Assembly: GCA_963674835.2 (NCBI GenBank)
Contig: CAXXKC010000003.1
Location: 186,001 to 250,000, forward strand
Origin: G963674835 sp963674835
GTDB lineage: Bacteria > Planctomycetota > Planctomycetia > Pirellulales > Thermoguttaceae
Direction: 5' to 3'
Length of the DNA stretch: 64,000 bases
Position 1 is the first letter of the stretch. Each line of letters begins with the position of its first letter. A model generated the notes under the pieces. That model was not told where the DNA came from. It saw nothing but the letters and a program-made list of their open reading frames with translations, and made no database searches. Position numbers and translations under genes: made by a program. Positions 36,093 through 44,868 of this stretch are shown in pieces.

Positions 36093-36530
36093 GGTCGTAT
36101 GCCTCCGGTTTGAAGAATGCGTTCTAGCCGCGCGGGAGCCGGCGGGGACTGAATGGTGGACCGGGCGGGCCGTGGGTGGGCAAAGTCTGATGGAAGGAGT
36201 TGGCGTGCGCGGGTGATCGCCGACGGGGCGGCGATTGGGTGGTTGGGTGGGATGTTTGAATTTAGTTTTAGTCGGGTGGGAGGGGGAGGTCAAGCTGCGC
36301 GGGGGAATGGGTGTGGGTGGCGGGAATGAGGGGGAGACAGTGAGGGGACAGAGCCGAGGACGGCTGGGATGAGAAAACACAGCCGGGGGCGGCCGTGCTA
36401 CATGGGTCGGAACTCGACGACGGAGCCCCGGGCGCAGCGGGATGAGGGAACGCAGTTGGGGGCGGCCGTGCTGCAGGAGCGGCAGGGACACAACCGGGGG
36501 CGGCTGTGCTACGGGGCGCAGGAGGCCGCG
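36093..36530. other. Intergenic region with three tandem-like hairpin repeats
   Basis: 438 bp. The left part carries no visible gene; the right part holds three CACAGCC-type hairpins (see 36378-36514). Confidence 0.55.
36378..36514. repeat. Cluster of three CACAGCC-type hairpin repeats
   Basis: Copies at about 36378-36400 (CACAGCC with GGCCGTG), 36451-36474 (CGCAGTT with GGCCGTG) and 36488-36514 (CACAACC with GGCTGTG). All share the GGGGGC loop and a trailing GCTAC or GCTGC. They are related to 13280 and 13845. Confidence 0.85.
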
Positions 36531-37295
36531 TTAGCGGACGCGGCTGCGGTCGACCTGCTGGTTGGTCCCCAGGCCGGCAACGGCGTTGTAGACGCGGGCC
36601 AAGCCGTGGGCCGGTTCGGTGGCGACGAAGAGCCAGTCGCCCGGCTGGAGCTTGTAGTTGGCGCGGCTGTTGGGATCGTGGGCGATCGATTCCCAGTCGA
36701 CAGCAATGAGCTGATCGCTCAGGTAGCGCGAGGGGTCGGGGCGGGCGATCCAGATGAGCTTGTCGGAGACCTTCATGCTGGCCAGGGCGTCGCGCACACG
36801 GGGCTCGCCCTTGACGGGAACCCGCTTAAGGTGCCTGACGCCGTCGGCGTCGACGGTGACCAGGTAGTACTCGGACATGGCCAGCTCGACAGCCTGTTTG
36901 ACGGCCGAGGACGCGGCCATGGCCGTTTGAACGGCTTCCTGCGCTTGCTGGACGGTCTTTCCGGCGACCTCGACCTTGCCTTGGCCGGCGATTTCGATCG
37001 TTCCGTCGGGCGCGACCTGGAAGGTCTGGCTCACGGTGGCCTTCGTACCGTCGGCAAGCTTGAGCTGAAGGACATCGGCGGCCTTGATGTGGTCTTGAGA
37101 TAAGGAGGCGGCCAGTTCCGCACGCGGCGGCTCGACGAACCCGATGGTGGCCGGCGCCGCGCCGGGACTGATGCAGGAGATCTGCGTGGCGATCAGGAGG
37201 GGGGCGAAAAGGACCGCCAAGAGAAGATGGACGATGACAGCCGGTTGCTTGTGGATGGAACCATCCCGGGAGACCTTGGCAGTGGTTGGGGTCAT
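36531..37295 (-). CDS. Polysaccharide export (Poly_export/Wza-like) lipoprotein
   Basis: 254 residues. An N-terminal hydrophobic segment ends in the lipobox-like IATQISC. From about residue 68 comes a Poly_export-type domain (DHIKAADVLQLKLADG, then FQVAPDGTIEIAGQGKVEVAGKTVQQAQEAV). A C-terminal SLBB-like segment (DALASMKVSDKLIWIARPDP, NYKLQPGDWLFVATE) follows. It is shorter than Wza and would form or modify an export channel. No co-transcribed capsule gene is near it, so its partner is unknown. AGGAG precedes the ATG. Confidence 0.72.
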   Translation of the reverse strand: MTPTTAKVSRDGSIHKQPAVIVHLLLAVLFAPLLIATQISCISPGAAPATIGFVEPPRAELAASLSQDHIKAADVLQLKLADGTKATVSQTFQVAPDGTIEIAGQGKVEVAGKTVQQAQEAVQTAMAASSAVKQAVELAMSEYYLVTVDADGVRHLKRVPVKGEPRVRDALASMKVSDKLIWIARPDPSRYLSDQLIAVDWESIAHDPNSRANYKLQPGDWLFVATEPAHGLARVYNAVAGLGTNQQVDRSRVR

Positions 37296-37521
37296 CGTCC
37301 GCTCCTATTCCATGACCAGGGGGAGAGGGCGGGGAGGATAGCGGCCGGATGGTTGGGCGTCAACGTCGGTTTGGGGAACGGGCGGGTCATATGGCCCCAC
37401 AAAGGTGGGTGTGCTTGGGTGGTGAAGACGCTACGCTGAGGGCGTTCGACCGAGCTGGCGGGAGCGGTCGAGGGTTCTGGTCCGGTAGTCGCGACTGCGG
37501 TTCCAACCGAGCTGCGATCAT

Positions 37522-37538
37522 CCCCTCTCACAGAGGGG
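37522..37538 (+). other. Perfect hairpin just upstream of a ribosome site
   Basis: CCCCTCT-CAC-AGAGGGG, 7-bp arms and a 3-base loop, ends about 18 bp before the DUF2721 ATG. It could affect leader folding or translation; no T tract follows. Confidence 0.35.
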
Positions 37539-37556
37539 GCGGCTGGAGAGAAGGTG

Positions 37557-38096
37557 ATGGAAGAGACGGTACATACGATCGAGGCATTTGTGGTGCCGGT
37601 GGTGATGATCTCGGCCAATGGGCTGTTGGCTTTGGCTTTCTACAACCGGCTGACGGCGGTGATCAGTCGCACGCGAACGATCAACAAGGAGCGATTCGAC
37701 TTGTTTTCGAGGTTGGCGGCGATGGGCGAAGCGCGGCAAGACTCGACCGAGGCGGCCCATGTGAAGAAGCGGCTGGAGATCCTTGACGAACTGGGGCATC
37801 AGTTGTTCGGGCGGGTTCGTTTGATTCGCGACGCGCTGGTGTGTTTGTTGGTCACCGTGTTGTTGATGCTGGGATGCTCCCTGGATTTGGGAGTTGCGCC
37901 GTTCCTTCCGTCGCTGGCATGGGCGGCGCCGGGGCTGTTTGTCGGCGGCGTGGTGGTTATGATCGTGGGCGTGTTTCGGGCCATTCAAGAGTTGGCTTGC
38001 GCGCTGGAGACCTTGACGTTTGAGCATGAAACGCTGGAGCGATTTCAGCACGAGAACGGAGGTGCATTTCCGGAAAACGGAAGTTGGCCGGAGTAG
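37557..38096 (+). CDS. DUF2721 family membrane protein
   Basis: 179 residues. A helix at about 10-32 is followed by the family motif FYNRLTAVISRTRTINKERFDL, then a charged loop and two more helices (DALVCLLVTVLLMLGCSLDL, WAAPGLFVGGVVVMIVGVF). The C-terminus is acidic and polar. The family has no known function. The ATG at 37557 follows a GGAGAGAAGGTG purine-rich stretch; a GTG one codon earlier is equivalent. Confidence 0.9.
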   Translation: MEETVHTIEAFVVPVVMISANGLLALAFYNRLTAVISRTRTINKERFDLFSRLAAMGEARQDSTEAAHVKKRLEILDELGHQLFGRVRLIRDALVCLLVTVLLMLGCSLDLGVAPFLPSLAWAAPGLFVGGVVVMIVGVFRAIQELACALETLTFEHETLERFQHENGGAFPENGSWPE

Positions 38097-38191
38097 GAAT
38101 GCTGTTGCAAGCCAGAGGTTGCGGCCGGAGGAGGCGTGTGTTCGGATCGGTACGGTGATATCGTTGTCGACAACGCACAGGGAATTGCGCC

Positions 38192-39613
38192 ATGGGCAGA
38201 ATGGTTTTGCAGGTTCTCAACGACGGGGAAGTCGAGAAGATCCACAAGAAGAGCTTGGATATTCTGGAACGCGTCGGAATCAGGGTGACACACGAGGAGG
38301 CGCTCGGGAAGCTGAAACGGGCGGGCGCCCGAGTGGACGAGGTGGGCGGGCTGGTGCGGTTTCCGGCAGAATTGGTCGGCGACTTGCTGGCGCAGGCACC
38401 GTCGGAAGCGCCGCAGGCGGGCATGAACGGAAGGGTACTGCGGACGGGCGGCGCGAAACGGACTTACAGCTCGCTGGTGATCGATCCGTGGATCGCCGAC
38501 GGTCCGCGGGGCGTGCGGCGGCCGGTGCTGGAGGACGTGCGGCGGCACACGATCGTGGGCGAGTCGCTCGCTCGGATCGAAGCGCTGCACCGAATGCAGT
38601 TTCCCGTGAGCGATGTGCCCGAGCCGGAGAGCTACATCAGGACGCTGGAAGTGTTCCTATGCCACACGACGAAGCACGTGATGGCGTCGCCGGCGTCGGT
38701 GGAAAACGGCCAGGAATGGATGGGAGTGGCGGCGGCGATCGCGGAGGCGGCGGGTTTGGATGTGGAGTCGACGCCTCTGCTGACGCTGGCGATGGCCGTG
38801 ACCAGCCCTCTGCAGGTGCACGGTCCGAACATCGAGATCATGAAGATGGCCATGTCGCGATGTTACCCGATCCTGCCGACCGTGTGCCCGATGGCGGGGA
38901 CGACGTCGCCGTACTCGATGGCAGGGACGCTATTGCAAGCGAACGTGGAAACACTGCTGCCGGCGCTCATCGCACAGGTGTATAAGCCGGGCCACCCGGT
39001 GTTCTATGCGATCGGGCCATCGGTAACCGACATGCGGAGCGGCCACGACCTGTACTATGGGGCCGAGAAGCTGTTGTTCAAGACGGCCGCCATGCAGATG
39101 GGCAAGTTTTACGGGTTGCCGATCGCAACGGAGTCGGCGGGCACGCTTACGTGGCGGCCTGATGTGCAAAATGGTGCGGAAAGCATGCTCGTGCTGTTGA
39201 CGGGGCTGGTGAACGGGCAGAACTTCATCGGCGGGCTGGGAAGCCTGCACAACGCCAACGGCATGAGCGCCGAGCAGGTGGTCGTGCATTGCGGATTGGC
39301 GGAGATGGCCGAGTTTCTTGCGCGGGGCATCGACATGAGCGACGTCAAGCTGGCGCTGGACTCGATCGTGGCGGCCGGCCCGGGCGGTAACTACATGACC
39401 GACGGGTTGACGGTGGAATTGCTGCGCAGCGGCGAGTTCTTCCACGGCAGCTTTCTGGACATGAGCGGCGGTTACCGGGCCGATGCGCCAGGCATGTACG
39501 ATATCGCCCACGCGAAGGTCGAGGAGTTGGTGGAAGAGTATCGGCCGACCGTGCCGGAAGCGGTTCAGGAGGCGGTTCGGGCGTATTGTCGTCGAGTAGT
39601 GGGTAGTGAGTAG
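38192..39613 (+). CDS. MttB-like corrinoid-dependent methyltransferase, non-pyrrolysine
   Basis: 473 residues. Matches the trimethylamine methyltransferase (MttB/MtgB) superfamily: N-terminal IHKKSLDILERVGIRVTHEEAL, then VHGPNIEIMKMAMSRCYPILP and the TIM-barrel segments PTVCPMAGTTSPYSMAGTL, GLPIATESAGTLTW and NGQNFIGGLGSL. The frame has no in-frame TAG, so it is the non-pyrrolysine form, whose members demethylate glycine betaine or similar amines onto a corrinoid protein. No corrinoid protein or activase is adjacent. The last residues (VVGSE) come from a TAGTGGG-type repeat. Confidence 0.88.
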   Translation: MGRMVLQVLNDGEVEKIHKKSLDILERVGIRVTHEEALGKLKRAGARVDEVGGLVRFPAELVGDLLAQAPSEAPQAGMNGRVLRTGGAKRTYSSLVIDPWIADGPRGVRRPVLEDVRRHTIVGESLARIEALHRMQFPVSDVPEPESYIRTLEVFLCHTTKHVMASPASVENGQEWMGVAAAIAEAAGLDVESTPLLTLAMAVTSPLQVHGPNIEIMKMAMSRCYPILPTVCPMAGTTSPYSMAGTLLQANVETLLPALIAQVYKPGHPVFYAIGPSVTDMRSGHDLYYGAEKLLFKTAAMQMGKFYGLPIATESAGTLTWRPDVQNGAESMLVLLTGLVNGQNFIGGLGSLHNANGMSAEQVVVHCGLAEMAEFLARGIDMSDVKLALDSIVAAGPGGNYMTDGLTVELLRSGEFFHGSFLDMSGGYRADAPGMYDIAHAKVEELVEEYRPTVPEAVQEAVRAYCRRVVGSE

Positions 39614-39645
39614 TGGGTAGTGGGTGATGGGGAGTGTGTGGTGGG
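39597..39645. repeat. Degenerate tandem repeat of TAGTGGG units
   Basis: Six or so units based on GTAGTGGG/GTAGTGAG follow the MttB-like gene and overlap its stop. The array is 7-8 bp periodic. Confidence 0.7.
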
Positions 39646-39664
39646 AGGTGGCTGGGATGGAAGG

Positions 39665-39717
39665 CGCCCTCACCCCCGGCCCCGCTCCCGCAAGCGGGCG
39701 AGGGGAGTTTTGGCCCG
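39665..39717. repeat. REP-like hairpin, copy 2
   Basis: CGCCCTCACCCCCGGCCCC, CTCCCGCAAGCGGGCG hairpin, AGGGGAG. It overlaps the last codons of the EamA gene. Confidence 0.85.
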
Positions 39718-40623
39718 CGGATTCTGTGGGGTTTTGCGGGGGAAGAGGAGTTCGCAGACGACGTAGCGGAGGAGGAGGCCGGCGAGGATGAGGGCGGCAC
39801 CGACGATGGTCCACCAGGCAGGGACCTCGCCCCAGATCAGCCATACCCAAAGGGGCAGCAGGACCGGCTCGACGAGGCCGATGGCAACGGCTTCCTGACT
39901 GCTGATCGAACGGAGTGCGCGGATGAGCAGCAGGTAGGGGATCGCCATCTGCACGGTGCCGAAAGCGGCGAGGGCCAGTAGTTGCTCGAAGGATGGCGCA
40001 TAGCCGATCTGAAGAACCCAGGGGAGCAGGACCGCCGTGGTGACCGTGTGGCTGAGGGCGACGATCCATGAGGAGTTTTCGGATCGCAACTGGCGCATGA
40101 GCACGACGACGGCCGCGTAGAACACGCCTGAGGCTGCGCCACAGATCGCTCCGAACGGAGCCTGGCCGCGGATTTCAAAGGAGAGGATCGTGCCGACGCC
40201 GAGCATGGCGAAAGCCAGGGGAATGAGGTCGCGCCGAACGACGGGCTCGTGGAAGAGCAGAACGGAGAGCAAGAATACCCACCAGGGCGCCATGTTCTGG
40301 AGCCAAATGGCGTTGGCCGCGGTGCTCCGCGTCATGGAGGTGAGGTAGGTGACGTTCATCAGCGCGAAGCAGATCGTCAGCGGAATGAGATATGTGCGGT
40401 AGCGCGGCCGACGGATCGTGGGTAGGAGAACCAACGCGGCGCAGGCCGATCGCCAGAAGGCGAGCAGCGAGCCTCGATAGGCTTCGGGCCAAGCATCGAA
40501 GATGGGGGCCTTGGCGAATAGACCGCTGGTGCTCCAGAGCAGCGCCACGAGGAGCATCGTGAGCCGGCCAGCAAGTTTGCCGGCGGCCGGGTCGTCGGCC
40601 GATCCCGTGGTGAGTTGCGTCAA
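39670..40623 (-). CDS. EamA/DMT family transporter
   Basis: 317 residues with ten hydrophobic helices in two homologous halves (LLVALLWSTSGLFAKAPI; AAGVFYAAVVVLM-like start of half two). Members export metabolites or act as permeases; substrate unknown. The start is a TTG at 40623, overlapping the apbE stop by 4 bp (TTGA), so it is probably translationally coupled. The last 13 residues, KTPLARLRERGRG, are encoded by a REP-like repeat rather than by ancestral sequence. Confidence 0.88.
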   Translation of the reverse strand: MTQLTTGSADDPAAGKLAGRLTMLLVALLWSTSGLFAKAPIFDAWPEAYRGSLLAFWRSACAALVLLPTIRRPRYRTYLIPLTICFALMNVTYLTSMTRSTAANAIWLQNMAPWWVFLLSVLLFHEPVVRRDLIPLAFAMLGVGTILSFEIRGQAPFGAICGAASGVFYAAVVVLMRQLRSENSSWIVALSHTVTTAVLLPWVLQIGYAPSFEQLLALAAFGTVQMAIPYLLLIRALRSISSQEAVAIGLVEPVLLPLWVWLIWGEVPAWWTIVGAALILAGLLLRYVVCELLFPRKTPQNPRAKTPLARLRERGRG

Positions 40624-41645
40624 GAGCGTGGTCCGTCCGCGGTAGGCAGGTTCGTCCAGCGACTAGACTGGTGGACCTCGGTTTTACCCTGCGGAGCTCG
40701 CAGGATGAAGGCGGCCGCATCGGGCGTGCAATCGATCAGTTCGAGGCCTTTCTTGGGACCGAGGACGCTGACGGCCGAGGCGAGGCCATCGGCCAGCGTG
40801 CCGTTGGGCGCGACGACGGTAACGTTGCTATGGTCGGTGAGACCGATGCCCGTGCGAGGATCGACGAGGTGGGAATAGCGGCGACCGTCGATGATGACAA
40901 ACTGGAACATGTCGCCGGAGGTAGCAACGCCGCAGCGGGAAAGCAGTAGGGTGCGGGCCGGTTTGGCGTCGACCGTCAAGGTGCCGACGCTGATCCGCCA
41001 TCCCGAAGCGTCCGGGGGCGCGTCGCCCAGGACGACATCGCCACCGGCATGGATCATTGCCCGAGTGATGCCGTGTTGGCGGAGGACGTCCATGGCTTGG
41101 TCCAATACGTAACCCTTGGCGATTCCACCGAGATCAAGGCGCATACCGGCTGTTTGCAGGGTGACGGTCTTGTGCTGTGGGTCGAGATGGACGAGTTGGT
41201 AACCGACGCTGCGCCGGGCTTCGGCCAGACGGTACTCTGAAGGAAGCTCTCGCTCGCGGCGGGCGCGGCGCCAGAGGCGTACGAGCGGACCGACGGTCAC
41301 GTCGAAGGCACCGTCGGATTGTTTCGACAGTTGTTGAGCCTGGCAGAGGACGCGCCAAAGATCGTCGCTGACGGGAACGGCTTTCCCCCCTCCGGCGGTG
41401 TCGCAGAGGCGCCGCAACTCGCTCGTTGGATCGTAGTCGCTGAGAACGAGATTGAGTTGGTGGATACGGGCGAAGGCTGCCTGGGCGGCGCGATTTGCAG
41501 TGACATCGTCGATCGCGTAAGATACAATCTGGATTGGAATGGCCATCTCCGTTTGGGCGAAGTCGAATCGCTGGAGCGGGGAGGCGCCAACCGGAGTTGT
41601 GAAAAGTCCCGCCGCGATCAGCCATCCTGCAAACAGCCTTGCCAT
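40620..41645 (-). CDS. apbE: FAD:protein FMN transferase (ApbE)
   Basis: 341 residues. Signal-like N-terminus (LFAGWLIAAGLFTTPVGA), fitting periplasmic ApbE, which attaches FMN to envelope redox proteins. Landmarks are SDYDPTSELRRLCD, GAFDVTVGPLVRLW, LDLGGIAKGYVLDQA, HAGGDVVLGD and SHLVDPRTGIGL with the metal-binding Asp, followed by LADGLASAVSVLG. AAGGAA precedes the ATG. It is divergent from the SUMF1-domain gene, with 82 bp shared between them. No flavoprotein target is recognisable nearby. Confidence 0.92.
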   Translation of the reverse strand: MARLFAGWLIAAGLFTTPVGASPLQRFDFAQTEMAIPIQIVSYAIDDVTANRAAQAAFARIHQLNLVLSDYDPTSELRRLCDTAGGGKAVPVSDDLWRVLCQAQQLSKQSDGAFDVTVGPLVRLWRRARRERELPSEYRLAEARRSVGYQLVHLDPQHKTVTLQTAGMRLDLGGIAKGYVLDQAMDVLRQHGITRAMIHAGGDVVLGDAPPDASGWRISVGTLTVDAKPARTLLLSRCGVATSGDMFQFVIIDGRRYSHLVDPRTGIGLTDHSNVTVVAPNGTLADGLASAVSVLGPKKGLELIDCTPDAAAFILRAPQGKTEVHQSSRWTNLPTADGPRS

Positions 41646-41727
41646 ACGGGCAGGTTCCTTCTGGATCGGATTCAGAGTTAAGGTATTGTCGTCTCAAGAC
41701 ACGTTCAGCCGTAAGAGGATCCTCTAC

Positions 41728-42885
41728 ATGACTAGAGTAACTGAGAAGCTGTGGAAAATCCAACGTGCCTTTGTATGGATGCTGGGCCTTGCGGCGGCGG
41801 TCGCGGTGGGCAGCATGCTGAGCGCTGCGGAAGGTGCCGAGCAGGCGACAATCTCGCCGAGTGAAACGCCCGTGGTCAAGTGGCTGCCGAAGCCGTATCC
41901 GGTGAAGGACGCCGACGCGACGGCGCAGGCCCAGATGAAGCCGTACACGGAGATCATCTCGGGGACGGACTTGAAGTTTGAGATGGTGCCGATCAAAGGC
42001 GGAAAGTTTTTGATGGGCAGCCCGGAGAGCGAGGCGGGTCACAAGGCGGACGAGTCGCCCCAGCACGAGGTAGAAATCGCACCGTTCTGGATGGAAGCTC
42101 ACGAGACGACGTGGGACGCGTACGAAGAGTGGTGCTTCGAGATGGACATTCAGCGGCGCAAGCTGAAGAATGAGCCGCAATCGGAGTGGGACAAGCTGGC
42201 CGACATCGTGGCGCGGCCGACGAAGCCCTACACCGACATGACATTCGAGATGGGCAAGACGAATCGGCCGGTGATCTGCGTGACGCAGTACGCGGCGCAG
42301 ATGTTCTGCAAGTGGCTGTGTGCGAAGACGGGCCGCTACTATCGGCTGCCGACGGAGGCGGAGTGGGAGTATGCCTGCCGCGCTGGAAGCAAGACGGCCT
42401 ATTCGTTCGGCGACGATCCGGAGAAGCTGGACGAGTATGGCTGGTGCTTCGACAACAGCGACGACAAGTATCACGAGATCAAGAAGAAGAAGCCCAACGC
42501 CTGGGGCCTGTACGACATGCACGGCAACGTGTCGGAGTGGGTGCTGGATCAGCACATCGCCGACGCGTACAAGCGTTCGGCCGGCAAGGTGGCCTCGAAT
42601 CCGCTGTTCGTGCCGACGACGGAGTATCCGTGCGTGGTACGTGGCGGCTCGTGGGACGACGACCCCGAACGGCTTCGCAGTGCGGCCCGCCGTGGTTCGA
42701 ACAGGGACTGGAAGATGCAAGATCCACAGATCCCGCAGAGCATCTGGTGGCTGACGGACGCGACGTTCGTTGGCTTCCGTGTCGTGCGGCCGCTGCAGAT
42801 GCCGACGGAGGAACAGGCGAAGTTATACGAGCCCGATCCACAGATTATGAGAGATTATAAGGAAGCCCAAGGGGGCAAGATGTAG
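41728..42885 (+). CDS. SUMF1/formylglycine-generating-enzyme-like domain protein
   Basis: 385 residues. A signal-like segment (FVWMLGLAAAVAVGSMLSAA) precedes a SUMF1 domain: FEMVPIKGGKFLMGSPESEAG, PFWMEAHETTWDAYEEW, YRLPTEAEWEYACRAGSKT, WGLYDMHGNVSEWVLD and VVRGGSWDDDPERLRSAARRG, ending FVGFRVVR. The cysteine pair that follows GGSW in active FGE is absent, so formylglycine formation is unlikely and a structural or binding role is more probable. The ATG at 41728 with AAGAGGA is preferred to 41539. Confidence 0.88.
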   Translation: MTRVTEKLWKIQRAFVWMLGLAAAVAVGSMLSAAEGAEQATISPSETPVVKWLPKPYPVKDADATAQAQMKPYTEIISGTDLKFEMVPIKGGKFLMGSPESEAGHKADESPQHEVEIAPFWMEAHETTWDAYEEWCFEMDIQRRKLKNEPQSEWDKLADIVARPTKPYTDMTFEMGKTNRPVICVTQYAAQMFCKWLCAKTGRYYRLPTEAEWEYACRAGSKTAYSFGDDPEKLDEYGWCFDNSDDKYHEIKKKKPNAWGLYDMHGNVSEWVLDQHIADAYKRSAGKVASNPLFVPTTEYPCVVRGGSWDDDPERLRSAARRGSNRDWKMQDPQIPQSIWWLTDATFVGFRVVRPLQMPTEEQAKLYEPDPQIMRDYKEAQGGKM

Positions 42886-42958
42886 AGTCGCCTGGAGCGT
42901 GCGCAGACGGGGACGAACGGGAATATCCCGGCTGAGCACGAGAGAGGCACCGTTGGAC

Positions 42959-43019
42959 GTAGGGTGCGTGAGCCGCACCGACAATAGTCAGACAAGGTGG
43001 TGCGCCCGGCGCACCCTAC
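42959..43019. repeat. Inverted-repeat element in the leader of the Gfo/Idh/MocA gene
   Basis: GTAGGGTGCG at 42959-42968 and its complement CGCACCCTAC at 43010-43019, with inner GCGC/CCGCACC-type pairings. Perfect 10-bp arms, 41-bp interior: a small MITE-like or structured leader element. Confidence 0.75.
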
Positions 43020-43042
43020 AACAAAGAAGGGAGATGCAGAGG

Positions 43043-44386
43043 ATGAGCAACCAGAGAACAACCTCGCGTCGTGATTTCATGAAGGTTTCGTCGGCGGCAG
43101 TCGCCGGGGCCGCGTTGGCGGGCGGCTTGGGTTTTGCACGGGGCGCTCACGCGGCCGGCAGCGGTGAGATGAAGGTCGTGTTGATCGGCTGCGGCGGGCG
43201 AGGGCAGGGCGCGATCCGCAACTGCATGGACGCCGGCAGCGCGGCGGGCACGAAGATTCGGCTGATCGCGGCCGCGGACGCGTTCGAGGACAACGTTCGG
43301 GGCGCCGTTGCCAGCTTGAAGAAGGAAGACGCGTACAAGGGAAACGTGGATGTTCCGGACGATCAGATTTTCTGGGGTTTGGACGCCTACGAGAAGGCGA
43401 TTGCCGCCGGTCCCGACATGGTGATCCTGGCGACCCCCCCCGGTTTCCGGCCGATTCACTATAAGGCGGCGATCGAGGCGAACAAGCAGGTCTTCATGGA
43501 GAAGCCGTGCTGTGTGGACGCTCCGGGCTACCGTTCGCTGCTGGAAACGAACAAGCTGGCGGACCAGAAGGGTCTGAAGGTGGGCGTGGGCTTGCAGCGG
43601 CACCACGAACCGCGTTACCAGGAAACGATCGCGAAGATCAAGGACGGTGCGCTGGGAACGGTGATGTTGCTTCGTCCGTACTGGAACGGCGGCGGCGTTT
43701 GGGTGCGCGATCGTGCCGGCCTGGAGAAGGCGGCCGGTCGGAAGCTGACGGAAATGGAATACCAGGTGCGCAACTGGTACTACTTCGTCTGGCTGTGCGG
43801 CGACCACATCTGTGAGCAGCACGTACACAACCTGGACATCTGCAACTGGATCAAGGGAACGCACCCCGCAGAAGCCAATGGCATGGGCGGGCGTCAGGTG
43901 CGCAAAGGCAAGGACGTGGGGACGATTTACGATCACCACTTCGTCGAGTTCACGTATGACGACGGCACGAAGATGTTCAGCCAGTGCCGCCACATTCCGA
44001 AGACGTGGTCGGCGGTCGAGGAATACGCGCATGGGACCAAGGGCACGGCTAACTGCGCGGGCCGGATCGAAGGCGAAACGAACTGGCAGTTCCGCGGCGA
44101 GCGGCCGAATCCGTACGTGCAGGAGCACATCGACCTGCTGAAGGCGATCGCCGAGAACAAGCCGTACAACGAGGGCCACTTCGGGGCCGACAGCTCGTTC
44201 ACGGCGGTGTTGGGACGCATGGCCACGTATTCGGGCCAAGTCGTGAAGTGGGACGACGCGGTGGCCAAGGGGCCTTCGGAGATGCCCAAGAAGTTCACCT
44301 GGGATGCCGACCCGCCGCTCATGCCCGATCAGGACGGCAGCTACGAGTACCTCGTGCCGATGCCGGGCATCTACAAGCCATTCTGA
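43043..44386 (+). CDS. TAT-exported Gfo/Idh/MocA-type oxidoreductase
   Basis: 447 residues. TAT signal TSRRDFMKVSSAAVAGAALAG (twin-Arg) is followed by a Rossmann start MKVVLIGCGGRGQGAIRNCM, then EANKQVFMEKPCCVDAPGYR with the conserved EKP, LKVGVGLQRHHEPRY and GDHICEQHVHNLDICNWI. Family members oxidise sugars or inositols with NAD(P); TAT export suggests the cofactor is loaded before translocation. Start at 43043 has GGGAG 9 bp upstream; an ATG at 43034 is close behind. The gene is downstream of a structured inverted repeat. Confidence 0.92.
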   Translation: MSNQRTTSRRDFMKVSSAAVAGAALAGGLGFARGAHAAGSGEMKVVLIGCGGRGQGAIRNCMDAGSAAGTKIRLIAAADAFEDNVRGAVASLKKEDAYKGNVDVPDDQIFWGLDAYEKAIAAGPDMVILATPPGFRPIHYKAAIEANKQVFMEKPCCVDAPGYRSLLETNKLADQKGLKVGVGLQRHHEPRYQETIAKIKDGALGTVMLLRPYWNGGGVWVRDRAGLEKAAGRKLTEMEYQVRNWYYFVWLCGDHICEQHVHNLDICNWIKGTHPAEANGMGGRQVRKGKDVGTIYDHHFVEFTYDDGTKMFSQCRHIPKTWSAVEEYAHGTKGTANCAGRIEGETNWQFRGERPNPYVQEHIDLLKAIAENKPYNEGHFGADSSFTAVLGRMATYSGQVVKWDDAVAKGPSEMPKKFTWDADPPLMPDQDGSYEYLVPMPGIYKPF

Positions 44387-44445
44387 CGAGAGCCACGGGA
44401 CGTTGCCCGTGGAAGACCGTCGCGGATTTTTTCAGACGTGCGAGA

Positions 44446-44500
44446 CGCCCTCACCCCTCAACCTCTCTCCCGCTCGCGGGAGAGGGGAGGCGGGGTGAGG
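44446..44500. repeat. REP-like hairpin, copy 3
   Basis: CGCCCTCACCCCTC, a hairpin CTCTCCCGCTCGCGGGAGAG, then GGGGTGAGG that also pairs with the outer CCTCACCCC. It is the longest and most palindromic of the four copies. Confidence 0.85.
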
Positions 44501-44576
44501 TTTTTTTGTGCTTCGGCCGGATGTGGGATGGCGTTGCGATTAGTTTCTTATTCTGGTTAATCGTTAGAGTTTGACA

Positions 44577-44625
44577 ACGACGAGCCGGTGGCGATGGGGA
44601 GCGTCGCCGGCTCGTCGTCTTTTCT
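44577..44625 (+). terminator. Rho-independent terminator candidate
   Basis: ACGACGAGCCGG and CCGGCTCGTCGT, a 12-bp perfect stem, then CTTTTCTT. It ends transcription after the Gfo/Idh/MocA gene. Confidence 0.75.
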
Positions 44626-44868
44626 TGCCGAAGGGTTCCGTCTTCAGGGGGAAAGGCGGCTGGTTGCGCATCAACTTGGGAAAGCTGCGTGTTTCACACC
44701 ACACGCATGGTTTGGTCCGCCTAGACCGCTGGGACTGAATTTGCCTGCTTGAGTGCTCCGATCACATCTGCTGAGAAGGCTGAAATTGCCTAATAGCGGT
44801 GTTATTCGTTGACGACTCGAAAGCGGGGAGCACCGCTCCACCTCACGCAAAGAAGGAGTGAGCACGCC

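Larger units (their letters stand above)
44387..44868. other. Intergenic region with two hairpin repeats and a terminator
   Basis: 482 bp. It holds CCACGGG-ACGTTG-CCCGTGG at 44393-44412 (followed by TTTTTT at about 44427), REP copy 3 at 44446-44500 and the terminator at 44577-44625. Confidence 0.6.

Noticed and set aside
38192..39613. Pyrrolysine-containing trimethylamine methyltransferase
   Set aside because: There is no in-frame TAG in the gene, so it belongs to the non-pyrrolysine branch.
42690..42720. tRNA-like GGTTCGAACAGG segment
   Set aside because: It lies inside the SUMF1 gene and no acceptor or anticodon stems can be drawn. No tRNA, rRNA or CRISPR was found anywhere in the window.
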